NCBI GenBank assembly: GCA_964385695.1
Contig: CAYLQA010000036.1
Span: 1-38,828 of the forward strand
Source of the DNA: CAYLQA01 sp964385695
Lineage (GTDB): Bacteria > Desulfobacterota > Desulfobulbia > Desulfobulbales > Desulfurivibrionaceae
Length of the DNA stretch: 38,828 bases
Direction: 5' to 3'
Shown here: one piece after another, positions 16,504 to 24,570 of the stretch
How the letters are laid out: each line of letters opens with the position of its first letter
How positions within the stretch are numbered: the first letter of the stretch is position 1
Program-made: the position numbers and the translations under genes
The notes under the pieces: model-generated
Databases searched by the model: none
Told to the model about the DNA's origin: nothing
Seen by the model: the letters and a program-made list of their open reading frames with translations, nothing else

Positions 16504-18657
16504 ATGATTAAAATCGAATCCATTATTGAGCGGGCACGCGCCTATATGCCGGAGGAGGATCTTACCCTTCTCCAGGAGGCGTATACCTATGCCAATGATG
16601 TCTACTCCGGCAAGCACCGTCTTTCCGGGCGGCCCTATATTTACCATGCCATGATGGTGGCCGACATTCTGGCTGCCATGCGGCTGGATGTGCCGACCAT
16701 ATGCGCCGGTCTTTTGCACGGGGTACTCAAAAAATCCGACAATCCCAAGACCACGGAAGAGGAGGTGCGGAAACAATTCGGTGATGTGGCAACAAACCTG
16801 ATCAAGGGCGCCACAAAAATTGCCGATGTGCAGTTTAACAGCCGCCTCGCCTACCAGGCGGAAAACATCAGAAAGATGCTGCTGGCCATGTCTGCGGACA
16901 TCCGGGTCCTGCTCGTCAAACTGGCAGACCGGCTGCATGACATGCAATCTCTTCAGTACGTGCCCCGGGAAAAGCAAACAGAATTTGCCCAGGAGACCAT
17001 GGACCTCTATGCCCCCCTGTCCAGCCGCCTCGGTATCGACTGGCTCAAAAGGGAATTAGAGGATCTCTCCTTTTCGTTTCTGCACCCGGAAGAGTATGAA
17101 GAGCTTTCCAATAAGATTCGCACCTCACTGTCCGACCGTGAGACCTATGTGGAGGAGGTCAAGACCCTCCTGACTGACAAACTCACGGCCCACGGACTCC
17201 AGCACTTCCGAGTATTGGGTCGCCCAAAGCATCTTCTCAGCATCTATAAAAAGTTGCAGATTCAGAACATCCCCTTGGAAAAGGTGTACGATAAGGTTGC
17301 CTTTCGTATTATCGTCCGCACGGTTAAGGAGTGTTATGAGGCCTTGGGTATCATCCATTCCCTGTGGACCCCGGTGGATGGGCGTTTTAAGGATTTCATC
17401 AGTACCCCCAAGGCCAATGGCTACCAATCACTGCATACCTCGGTAGTTGGCCTGTACGGCGAGTTCATGGAGGTGCAGATCCGCACAGAGGAGATGGACC
17501 GCATTGCCCAAGAGGGTGTTGCCGCCCACTGGGCCTATAAAGAAGGCAAGGATATCTCTCACCACGATGCCGACCAATTCAAGTGGCTCAAACAACTGGT
17601 GCAGACCATCCAAGAGCTTGAAGATCCGGAAGAATTTCTCGGTGCGGTCAAGGATGAACTCTTTGAAGCGGATATTTTTGTCCTGACGCCCAACGGCGAG
17701 GTCAAGGAGTTTCCCCGCGGCAGCACCCCCATCGACTTTGCCTACACCATCCACACCGAGGTCGGCAACCACTGCACCGGTGCTCGCATCAACGGCCAAA
17801 TAGCGCAGCTCAAAACCGAGCTGAGCAACGGGGACCTGGTGGAGATCATCACCTCGCCCAATCAAAAACCGAGCCGGGCCTGGCTCAGCATCACCAGAAC
17901 AGCGCGGGCAAAAAGCCGAATCAGGCAATGGCTCAACCAGGAGGAACGTGAAAGGACCTTACGGGTGGGCAGAGAGATCTGCGAACGTGAGCTACGAAAA
18001 CACGACCTCAACCTCAAGAAGATCATCAAGACCGGTCACCTCAAGGAGCTGCTCAAGGCCTTGCACTGCAATTCATTAGAGGATTTGATGCGCAAGGTCG
18101 GCTCCGGCAAGATCACGGTGCTGGCCATTATCAGGCAGCTGCAGCCTGAAGAGGTACGCGAGGAAATTCCGGAAGAGATCATTGCCGAGGTACCGCCCCG
18201 CAAGCGGAAGAAAAAGGATCAGGGCAATATCATCCAGGTGGATGGGGCGGACGATGTTTTGACAAAAATCAGCCACTGCTGCATGCCTGTGCCGGGTGAT
18301 GCAATCGGCGGATTCATCACCGCAGGCCGAGGCATTTCAGTGCATAAGGCTAACTGTGCCAACCTGCTTTCTTCCGATCCCCAACGCAGGATCGACGTGA
18401 ACTGGGCAGAAAAAATCCAGGCCACCCACCGGGCCCAGATCCAGGTCCTGGCCCAGGATCAAAAAGGCCTGTTGGCGACACTGAGTAATGCAATCTCAGC
18501 GGATGATGCCAACATCATCAACCTCGAGGCCACAACAGCAAGCGGTGGAGTTGCCAGAATCAACATCACGGTTGAGATCAACAGCCGTGAACATCTCGTC
18601 CGGCTGCTTCAACACATCCGGCAACTTGACGGCATCGTGCAGGCCAAGAGGAAGTAG
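16504..18657 (+). CDS. relA: RelA/SpoT-family (p)ppGpp synthetase with degenerate hydrolase site
   Basis: 717 residues with the full long-RSH layout: HD hydrolase domain (about 25-160), synthetase (about 220-345), TGS (about 390-450), helical and zinc-finger region, and C-terminal ACT (about 640-715). The synthetase keeps SIYKK, YDKVAFR (D263), GRFKD (294-297), NGYQSLHT and EVQIRT (E323), so it should make (p)ppGpp. In the HD domain H48 and D142 remain, but the normal HDxxED reads HGVLKK: D73 is Gly and both acidic residues at 76-77 are Lys. Hydrolase activity is therefore probably lost. RFKD is the motif usual in bifunctional Rel enzymes; RelA proper has ExDD. A second hydrolase-competent RSH elsewhere in the genome would be expected. 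Confidence 0.92.
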   Translation: MIKIESIIERARAYMPEEDLTLLQEAYTYANDVYSGKHRLSGRPYIYHAMMVADILAAMRLDVPTICAGLLHGVLKKSDNPKTTEEEVRKQFGDVATNLIKGATKIADVQFNSRLAYQAENIRKMLLAMSADIRVLLVKLADRLHDMQSLQYVPREKQTEFAQETMDLYAPLSSRLGIDWLKRELEDLSFSFLHPEEYEELSNKIRTSLSDRETYVEEVKTLLTDKLTAHGLQHFRVLGRPKHLLSIYKKLQIQNIPLEKVYDKVAFRIIVRTVKECYEALGIIHSLWTPVDGRFKDFISTPKANGYQSLHTSVVGLYGEFMEVQIRTEEMDRIAQEGVAAHWAYKEGKDISHHDADQFKWLKQLVQTIQELEDPEEFLGAVKDELFEADIFVLTPNGEVKEFPRGSTPIDFAYTIHTEVGNHCTGARINGQIAQLKTELSNGDLVEIITSPNQKPSRAWLSITRTARAKSRIRQWLNQEERERTLRVGREICERELRKHDLNLKKIIKTGHLKELLKALHCNSLEDLMRKVGSGKITVLAIIRQLQPEEVREEIPEEIIAEVPPRKRKKKDQGNIIQVDGADDVLTKISHCCMPVPGDAIGGFITAGRGISVHKANCANLLSSDPQRRIDVNWAEKIQATHRAQIQVLAQDQKGLLATLSNAISADDANIINLEATTASGGVARINITVEINSREHLVRLLQHIRQLDGIVQAKRK

Positions 18658-18693
18658 GCCAAAGAACACGCACATCACAATTTTGGACACAAA

Positions 18694-18726
18694 AAAACCC
18701 GACCTCTTAACAAGAGATCGGGTTTT
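18694..18726. terminator. Bidirectional terminator between rel and rpmB
   Basis: AAAACCCGA-CTCTT / AAGAG-CGGGTTTT stem with a three-base loop, and A and T tracts on either side. Serves both convergent genes. Confidence 0.88.
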
Positions 18727-18751
18727 GTATTTCTAACTTGAAGGGTACAGC

Positions 18752-18946
18752 TTAAGCAGGCTTTACCACCGCGCCGGAACGGATGCAACGGGTGCAAACT
18801 CGAACATGCTTGGCATTGCCGCCGGGGGTAGCCATTCTTACGCGCTGCAGGTTGGGCAGCCAGCGTCTTCTGGTCTTGTTATGAGCATGGCTGACATTGT
18901 TGCCGGTTGCCGGTCCCTTGCCACAGATTTCACATACTTTTGCCAT
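18752..18946 (-). CDS. rpmB: 50S ribosomal protein L28
   Basis: 64 residues. AKVCEICGKGPATGNNVSHAHNKTRRRW is the L28 N-terminus, here in the zinc-binding form with C5/C8 and C51/C54. Large-subunit ribosomal protein. GGAG lies seven bases before the ATG. Monocistronic. Confidence 0.97.
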   Translation of the reverse strand: MAKVCEICGKGPATGNNVSHAHNKTRRRWLPNLQRVRMATPGGNAKHVRVCTRCIRSGAVVKPA

Positions 18947-19384
18947 AACGTCACTCCTTTATACTATTCCTGACATAGGACAGAAAACGAATCGACTGCT
19001 TCAGTCAGGTTACTGTTCCTACATATTTTTGTGATGAAAGATGGATTATATACATCTTCTTCCTATATATGGCAAGGGATTTTATTCTCTTGTCAGGGAA
19101 TTTTCCCCCTGATACTCTTCTGGGCAGTGCATCTTCTTTTCTTCGCCATTCTTCCCTTTAATTTCTTTTTTTGAACCTTTTACGCACTGGCTTGTCTCAA
19201 ATAAAAGGCCTCATGCAAAAGCGCAAGTTTCTCACAACAGGGCCTCTCAAATTTTTATTGACAGTCTCTTTTAATAAGAGGTAGAGATTACAGTTAATTA
19301 GCCAAGATAAACTCAAATATATGTGGTTATCAGTGGCCATCCTCCTCGGATGAACTTCAGCTTTTCAACTAGAACAAGGCGCGT
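18947..19384. other. Divergent non-coding gap rpmB / resB
   Basis: Promoter region for two divergent genes; no credible ORF. A TTGACA at 19258-19263 points toward resB, but its -10 (TAGAGA at 18-base spacing) is poor. The ribosome site AAGGCG is three bases before the resB ATG. No riboswitch recognised. Confidence 0.5.
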
Positions 19385-20815
19385 ATGAAAAAAAATAACA
19401 ATGCAATTTGGCGTTTTTTTGCCTCGGTAAAACTAGCCCTTTTCGTTCTGTTTCTTCTGGCTCTCACATCAATAATAGGTACTGTCCTACCGCAAAACCA
19501 ACCCCCGCTAGTTTACACCCAATTTTTCAACAGCTTTCTCCACAATATGTTCAGCATATTGAACATGGACAGCGGCGGAGGATATAACGGCCAGGGTCTT
19601 GCCCAGGTTGCCCTGCTTCTCGATTTTGATGACATGTACGGTTCCTGGTGGTTTTTAGGCCTACTTCTTCTTTTCAGCCTGAACCTCATTGTCTGCACCC
19701 TGGACCGCTTGCCCAACGTTTGGGGCATGGTGGTAAAGGATTACCTTGCTACACCCACCGACCGGCTGGAAAAAATGGGCCATCGCCTGGTCTGCTATTC
19801 TCAAGATTCCGTTGCCGACACTAGCCTGGAGGCTGCCGGTCTTTTGCAAAAAAGTGGCTGGAGCAGCAAACAGAAAACCGATGCGGGCGAAACCGTTCTC
19901 TTTTCGCAAAAAGGAGCGTGGAGTCGACTCGGTGTATACGGGGTGCATATCAGCATCCTCTTTATTTTTGCCGGGGCAATCATCGGCTCATTGACCGGCT
20001 TTAAGGGCAGCGTCATGATTCCGGAGGGCAGTTCCACCGACAAAATGTATGAGTACGGCACCGGCAACCCTATCCCCTTAGGGTTTACAGTCCAGTGCGA
20101 TTCCTTTGGCGTTGATTACTACGATAATGGCGCTCCCAAGGAATATCGCTCACGACTGACCGTAAAAGATCCGGCTGCAGGTAAGGAATTCAGTAAAAAA
20201 ATCGTGGTAAACGATCCGCTCGATTATAAGGGCATCACCTTTTACCAATCCAGCTACGAACCATTAAAAGGATTCAAGGTTCTTTTAGTCAATAAAGAGA
20301 ACAAAACAGGGCAGTCCTTCCAGGTTCCTTTTGGCAAAAAAATCAACTGGCCGGGAACGGGTATCGACTTCGGCATTATCAACCAACAGGCCCGCAGTCG
20401 CATGGGTGATGTTGTGAAAATGAAGATCTGGTTCTCCGATGGAAAAGGCGACCCCTTAAGATTCTGGATGGATAACAACACCACCCGGACCATCTCAAGA
20501 GAAAACGGTGACTATGAAATCTCCGCCGGTCAACTCTATGCCACAGGCCTCCAGGTTGCAAAAGACCCCGGCGTTTGGACCGTATATTTTGGCTGCAGCC
20601 TGATGTTGATCGGACTGTACGTGGCTTTCTTTCTTTCCCACCGTCGTGTTTGGGTATATATTAAGCAGGAAAATGGCCGCTCCAGAATTCTTGTAAGCGG
20701 CACCAGCAACAAAAACCGTCTTGGCTTTGAAAAGGACTTCAGTGCAATTGCTGACAGTTTCTCCTCTCATCAGAAATTTAATAGCGGTGTGAATAAATCA
20801 CACGGCGAAGGATAA
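19385..20815 (+). CDS. resB: Cytochrome c biogenesis protein ResB/Ccs1 (System II)
   Basis: 476 residues. Three N-terminal membrane segments (about 15-38, 75-105 and 180-205), a large periplasmic domain (about 210-395) with SFGVDYYDNGAPKEYRS and NDPLDYKGITFYQSSYEP, and a C-terminal membrane segment near 400-420. These are the ResB/Ccs1 features. With the WWD-domain protein encoded next, it exports and attaches haem to CXXCH apocytochromes in the periplasm. Nine bases separate the two genes. Its placement just before the cytochrome c3 gene fits a supply role for the many c-type cytochromes in this window. Confidence 0.93.
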   Translation: MKKNNNAIWRFFASVKLALFVLFLLALTSIIGTVLPQNQPPLVYTQFFNSFLHNMFSILNMDSGGGYNGQGLAQVALLLDFDDMYGSWWFLGLLLLFSLNLIVCTLDRLPNVWGMVVKDYLATPTDRLEKMGHRLVCYSQDSVADTSLEAAGLLQKSGWSSKQKTDAGETVLFSQKGAWSRLGVYGVHISILFIFAGAIIGSLTGFKGSVMIPEGSSTDKMYEYGTGNPIPLGFTVQCDSFGVDYYDNGAPKEYRSRLTVKDPAAGKEFSKKIVVNDPLDYKGITFYQSSYEPLKGFKVLLVNKENKTGQSFQVPFGKKINWPGTGIDFGIINQQARSRMGDVVKMKIWFSDGKGDPLRFWMDNNTTRTISRENGDYEISAGQLYATGLQVAKDPGVWTVYFGCSLMLIGLYVAFFLSHRRVWVYIKQENGRSRILVSGTSNKNRLGFEKDFSAIADSFSSHQKFNSGVNKSHGEG

Positions 20816-20824
20816 ATAAACTCT

Positions 20825-21724
20825 ATGAGCGCCCCAGGCATGAAACCACAGATCGGTCCCATTGAGCTTTTTTCAAGCCAACTGCTTGAATCAACTACCT
20901 TTATATATCTGCTTGCCTCATTACTTTATGTAGGCATCTTTGTCTTCAGAGCCAAAAAAATCGACCTTGTTGCCACAGGCATTACCGTTATCGCCCTTCT
21001 TGTTAACACAGTCGGCATGGGTGTCAGGTGGTATGCATCATACCAGGAAACCCAGATGGGGCATGCCCCATTGACCAATATGTATGAATCACTGGTCTTT
21101 TTTGCCTGGTCCATCGCCTTGTTTTATCTGATTTTGGAGTGGAAATATAAAAACCGCACCCTGGGTGCCTTTGCCATGCCCTTTGCCTTTTTGAGCATGG
21201 CCTATGCCTCATTTTCCACCCAGTTCTCCAGTGAGATTCCAGCCCTGATCCCTGCCCTGCAAAGCAACTGGCTTATTGCCCATGTTGTCACCTGCTTTAT
21301 CGGCTATGCCGCCTTTGCGGTAGGCTGCGGTATCGGTGGCATGTATCTTATCAAGGCCCGCTCCAAGGAAAAAGGCGGGGCACTACCCGGCAGCCTGTTG
21401 GGCTCTTTGCCGGAACTCAAGGTTATTGACGACATTATTCACAAGACTCTTGTCTTTGGATTTCTCTGGCTTACGGCCGGTATCATCACCGGCGCGGTCT
21501 GGGCAAACTCTGCCTGGGGCACCTACTGGAGTTGGGACCCGAAAGAGACCTGGAGTCTGATCACCTGGTTCATGTATGCCGCAACCCTTCATGCCCGTTT
21601 TACTCGCGGCTGGGGCGGCAAACGCATTGCCTGGCTGGCGATCATCGGCTTCGCCTCTGTCCTTTTCACCTATTATGGAGTCAACTTTCTCCTTTCCGGC
21701 CTGCACAGCTACGGCGGCAGCTAA
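20825..21724 (+). CDS. ccsA: Cytochrome c biogenesis haem-handling protein CcsA (ResC; CcsB in some pipelines)
   Basis: 299 residues, about eight membrane helices. The WWD-type haem-binding motif reads WGTYWSWDPKETWSLITW (about 234-251), followed by TLHARFTRGWGG. It binds haem and presents it to apocytochrome with ResB/Ccs1. A conserved His at HVVTCFIGYAAF precedes the WWD segment. Directly downstream of resB and ended by a strong terminator. Confidence 0.94.
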   Translation: MSAPGMKPQIGPIELFSSQLLESTTFIYLLASLLYVGIFVFRAKKIDLVATGITVIALLVNTVGMGVRWYASYQETQMGHAPLTNMYESLVFFAWSIALFYLILEWKYKNRTLGAFAMPFAFLSMAYASFSTQFSSEIPALIPALQSNWLIAHVVTCFIGYAAFAVGCGIGGMYLIKARSKEKGGALPGSLLGSLPELKVIDDIIHKTLVFGFLWLTAGIITGAVWANSAWGTYWSWDPKETWSLITWFMYAATLHARFTRGWGGKRIAWLAIIGFASVLFTYYGVNFLLSGLHSYGGS

Positions 21725-21751
21725 AAAGGACACCCAGGCACCGAATCTTCG

Positions 21752-21802
21752 CACAAAAAAATAGGGTCGCATACCATGTGTATTGCGACCCTATTTTTTG
21801 TG
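21752..21802. terminator. Bidirectional rho-independent terminator after ccsA
   Basis: Long stem: CACAAAAAA...ATAGGGTCGCA pairs with TGCGACCCTAT...TTTTTTGTG around a loop of about 12 bases, with A and T tracts inside the stem. Confidence 0.9.
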
Positions 21803-21880
21803 CAAATCTCCGTCACCTGTGCGTCCTTTTTTTCAAAAGTCTCCCCTCTTTCTTCACCTTCACCAATTCTTTCTAGATAT

Positions 21881-21984
21881 GTAACATTCTGATGTGCTGT
21901 AGATGTGGCATTAAGATTGGCCAGCTATACATTGGTATGCTGGCCAATCTTAATGCACGCAGATGCGGTGCAGCTGAATGTTAC
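21881..21984 (+). repeat. AGAT-hairpin repeat, copy D
   Basis: Between ccsA and cytochrome c3. The outer stem GTAACATTC (21881-21889) pairs with GAATGTTAC (21976-21984). A second stem with three G.T wobbles and one mismatch follows. TAGAT (21900-21904) faces AGATG (21961-21965) with the tandem G.A pairs. The 18-pair perfect inner stem starts GCATTAAGATTGGCCAGC (21908). The apex has an unpaired T and an ATAC/GTAT helix, where the other copies have ATAG/CTAT: a compensatory change. Confidence 0.78.
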
Positions 21985-21992
21985 ATTCAGGC

Positions 21993-22021
21993 TTGACAAG
22001 GTGGGGCTGGAAGTTTATAAA
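21993..22021 (+). promoter_or_regulatory. Sigma70 promoter of the cytochrome c3 gene
   Basis: TTGACA (21993-21998), exact 17-base spacer, TATAAA (22016-22021); start of transcription near 22028. It begins just past hairpin copy D. A TGAAT-GAGT-ATTCA palindrome follows in the leader. Confidence 0.8.
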
Positions 22022-22098
22022 GCAAAAGTTTGTAATTGAATGAGTATTCACTAAAGTACGATTTTTTATAAACTCATCTTTAAAAGGGAGAAGGAACG

Positions 22099-22479
22099 AT
22101 GAAAAAAATGATCATTGCAACCGCAGCCTTCGCTCTTGTTCTCGGCTTTGGAGTTGCTTCCAACACTGTTGCCGCTGACAAGGGTCCTGCTGACATGGTC
22201 CTCAAGACCGCAAAGGGCAAAAAGCCTTCAATATTCCCCCATGCCAAGCACCAGGCTTCCATTGACTGTGCTGAGTGTCATCACACCATGACCGCTGACG
22301 GCAAGCAGGGTCCTTACGACGCCGGCAACATCGGCAAATGTGAGTCTTGCCATGATGGAAAGAAGATCAAAAACAAGAAGGTTAAAAATTACATGAAGGC
22401 TGCCCATGCAAACTGCAAAACTTGCCACAAGAAGCAGAAAAAAGGGCCTACCAAGTGTAACGGTTGCCATAAGAAATAA
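22099..22479 (+). CDS. Tetrahaem cytochrome c3 (class III)
   Basis: 126 residues with a Sec signal peptide (cleavage near residue 26, after TVAA). There are four CXXCH sites: 57-61, 81-85, 106-110 and 120-124. Candidate distal ligands are H48 and H51 (FPHAKH), H62 (CAECHH) and H103, giving bis-His haems. Very lysine-rich, as in type I cytochromes c3 that shuttle electrons from periplasmic hydrogenases or formate dehydrogenases to membrane complexes. GGGAGAAGGA precedes the ATG. It has its own promoter and terminator, and the haem-attachment genes lie just upstream. Confidence 0.93.
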   Translation: MKKMIIATAAFALVLGFGVASNTVAADKGPADMVLKTAKGKKPSIFPHAKHQASIDCAECHHTMTADGKQGPYDAGNIGKCESCHDGKKIKNKKVKNYMKAAHANCKTCHKKQKKGPTKCNGCHKK

Positions 22480-22506
22480 TTTACTTATTTCTTTATAGAA
22501 AGCATA

Positions 22507-22540
22507 AAAAAAGGCTGCTCATCTGAGCAGCCTTTTTTTT
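22507..22540 (+). terminator. Rho-independent terminator after cytochrome c3
   Basis: GGCTGCTC-ATCT-GAGCAGCC stem flanked by six A's and eight T's. Confidence 0.92.
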
Positions 22541-22695
22541 GTTGCTTGTACCTGCAACCAGAAGTCAAGGGCCAATCAATTCACACTTGGTCATTCACTT
22601 CCGGCTGCAGATTCGCTTTATTCAGTTGTTGCATGTTGTACACCTCTTTGACATGGGGGCGGTTTAACATGGGACAAATCCGGGACACGGCGAAT

Positions 22696-22914
22696 CTAGA
22701 TAGCTTCCGGCTCTCTATGTTGTACATTCTTAGACAGGGACATAACGCCACAGACGGCGGCAATGGCGGAAAAAGGTCCTAAGGCCAGGAAGAGCAGAAA
22801 GGTTGAAACGCCCCAACCAATCTCGCCGATCCGTTTTAAATCTATCTTACTTTGTGACTCATAGCTCATCTGCGGGTGATGGATTTTGCCCAAAAATTGC
22901 GTCAAGGTAGTCAT
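22696..22914 (-). CDS. Small membrane protein of unknown function (72 aa)
   Basis: Not recognised. 72 residues: a polar N-terminus (about 1-30), one or two hydrophobic segments (GWGVSTFLLFLALGPFSAIA, then AAVCGVMSL), and a short polar tail. The ribosome site GAAGGAGGAG just before the ATG is excellent, which is why I accept it as real. It lies 30 bases downstream of merR1 on the same strand, at the end of the nrfD1-merR1 cluster, so it may be an accessory of that cluster. Confidence 0.65.
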   Translation of the reverse strand: MTTLTQFLGKIHHPQMSYESQSKIDLKRIGEIGWGVSTFLLFLALGPFSAIAAVCGVMSLSKNVQHREPEAI

Positions 22915-22943
22915 GATCTCCTCCTTCGTTTGTATTCCTTGCC

Positions 22944-23303
22944 TTATGCGGCAACATCTCCGGACTTATCTTTGTCATCAAAATCAATCTTGCGAGGCAC
23001 AAGACCGCTGGACATGAATGCTGTGCACTGTTTTCTTTTTTCAAAGGGGCAGTCAGCTATGTTCCAGCATGGCGTGTACTGTAAAAGTTTTTTTATCGCG
23101 GCTATGGAGATGCCGTGGCTATGGATCATATCTCTGAGGCATTGGATCCACTTGATGTCATCCATGGTGTAGTAGCGCCACTGTCCTTTGCGGATGGGTT
23201 TCACCAGGTTTTCCTTTTCATAGATCCGCAGGGTCCGCGGGTGCACTTCCAGCATCTTTGCTGCTGTGCCTATGGTGAAGATTGCTTTATTGTCAGGTAT
23301 CAT
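22944..23303 (-). CDS. MerR-family regulator with C-x5-C-x7-C motif (merR1)
   Basis: 119 residues. A MerR winged helix at the N-terminus (IFTIGTAAKMLEVHPRTLRIYEKENLVKP...RYYTMDDI; HspR-like subtype). After the helix ISIAAIKKLL comes TPCWNIADCPFEKRKQC, with C79, C85 and C93. The same cysteine spacing occurs in the second MerR protein of this window. The cysteines could bind metal or an Fe-S cluster, or act in thiol sensing (inference). Placed 82 bases after nrfD1, with a 13-pair hairpin between, and just before a small membrane protein gene. AGGAAG lies five bases before the ATG. Confidence 0.85.
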   Translation of the reverse strand: MIPDNKAIFTIGTAAKMLEVHPRTLRIYEKENLVKPIRKGQWRYYTMDDIKWIQCLRDMIHSHGISIAAIKKLLQYTPCWNIADCPFEKRKQCTAFMSSGLVPRKIDFDDKDKSGDVAA

Positions 23304-23326
23304 CTTTTCTTCCTTTTTTTGCTGGC

Positions 23327-23359
23327 TCCTGCGGGCGGCCAGTTCAGCCGCCCGCAGGA
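23327..23359. other. 13-pair GC hairpin between nrfD1 and merR1
   Basis: TCCTGCGGGCGGC pairs perfectly with GCCGCCCGCAGGA around a seven-base loop. No T-tract follows on the minus strand. It fits partial termination, an RNase-processing stabiliser, or a way to lower merR1 expression relative to nrfD1. Confidence 0.65.
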
Positions 23360-23385
23360 ATCGTTCTCTACTGACTACTTATCTC

Positions 23386-24570
23386 TTAATGGTTGCCAGT
23401 GTTGCGAAAGGCTTTTCCAAAGAAACGCTCGCCGAGCAGAAAACCTACGCCAACGATACCGAAGCCGCTGAGGCATACCAGGAACTCAGCTGCAGAGGGC
23501 AGGTAAGTCTGGTAGGTAGGCAGGTTATCCCAACCGAGGTACTGGGGAACCAACTGGCCGGCTACAACGATGTCGTAACGCTGGAAGTATGCGCCAACCA
23601 GAACCATCAGGGATGCAGCAGCGAGGGCCTGCATGTTTTTCATGCGGGTCATGGCTACGATGGCGATGGGGAAGAGCATACCGATAGCGGTCTCAAATAC
23701 CCAAAAGTTGGTGGCGAGCGGCCCATTGAGCATGCTCATGGCTGCAAGGCGGGTCTCTTCGGTGCCACCAGCGATGCTTGCGATAAACTTCCAAGCGGTT
23801 GCAACGATGAGCAGAATCAGGGTGGTAAACATTACTTTACCGGCACCCTGCATGCCTTCTTTAGTGGTCTCATCCATCTCTGCGCCACGAAGCTTGTATG
23901 ACCAGGCAGTGAACAGAATGATAGCAGCAGCACCGGTCATTACGGCAGATGCCAGGAAGTAAACAGGAAGCTGAGAACCGTACCAAAGCGGACGAGAAGA
24001 AAGGGTTGAGAAAACAGCACCAAGATTGGTGTTTGCAGCTACCTCAGCAAGTGCGCCCAAAACACCCAGGGTGACAGCGAGGGAGTACTTCTTGGTTAAG
24101 ATCAGGTAGAACTCAACAAACATGAAGCCGACGGCCATGCTGTAGAGCGTACCCATCCACCAGATGTTGGATGTCAGGTTCGGGCTCAACATATTATAAA
24201 GAAGCATGCGATGCGGATTCTCAAGCTCCAGACCGATGATGGCAAAACCACCGAAGATAACAACGATGGACATGAAGACCATCCGGTTGGCCAGAGGGGT
24301 CAGGCGATTGTGACCGAAAATGTGGCTCAGTACTGCAAGAAGACACAAACCGGTTGAAATGATAGCAAAGTATGCATAGTTGGAGATCAGGATACCCCAA
24401 GGCATCTCACGTGTATTTGCAAAACCGTGGTGATGACCAACATATTGGGCATACAGTCCGCCGCCTACACCAGCCAGCAACAGTAACGCAAAAAGTGCGG
24501 TAAGCTTGGTCGCTGTGGGGGTTGCCGCTCTTTGTTCAGCAACTTCAGCAAGTGAAAAAGTGTTTGACAT
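23386..24570 (-). CDS. NrfD/PsrC-type membrane subunit (nrfD1)
   Basis: About 394 residues and roughly ten membrane helices. Family marks include REMPWGILISNYAYF, STGLCLLAVLSHIFG, ELENPHRMLLYNMLSPNLTSNIWWMG and a C-terminal LGERFFG. NrfD proteins exchange electrons with menaquinone and partner with a periplasmic ferredoxin subunit. The likely partner here is the Tat ferredoxin encoded 1.4 kb upstream on the same strand, together with the c7 cytochrome. ATG 24570 has GGAGG eight bases upstream; the ATG 21 bases earlier overlaps that site. Transcription probably starts from the sigma54-type promoter at 24833-24849, giving a leader of about 250 bases. Paralogue of the protein at 34393-35583. Confidence 0.9.
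   Translation of the reverse strand: MSNTFSLAEVAEQRAATPTATKLTALFALLLLAGVGGGLYAQYVGHHHGFANTREMPWGILISNYAYFAIISTGLCLLAVLSHIFGHNRLTPLANRMVFMSIVVIFGGFAIIGLELENPHRMLLYNMLSPNLTSNIWWMGTLYSMAVGFMFVEFYLILTKKYSLAVTLGVLGALAEVAANTNLGAVFSTLSSRPLWYGSQLPVYFLASAVMTGAAAIILFTAWSYKLRGAEMDETTKEGMQGAGKVMFTTLILLIVATAWKFIASIAGGTEETRLAAMSMLNGPLATNFWVFETAIGMLFPIAIVAMTRMKNMQALAAASLMVLVGAYFQRYDIVVAGQLVPQYLGWDNLPTYQTYLPSAAEFLVCLSGFGIVGVGFLLGERFFGKAFRNTGNH

Noticed and set aside
2215..21984. Hairpin family as integron attC sites
   Set aside because: No GTTRRRY core sites and no cassette structure; the copies separate ordinary housekeeping genes.
2215..21984. Hairpin family as classical REP elements
   Set aside because: GTAG precedes the stem in copies B and D only, and stem sequences are not conserved as in REPs. 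No RAYT transposase is in the window. Not fully excluded.
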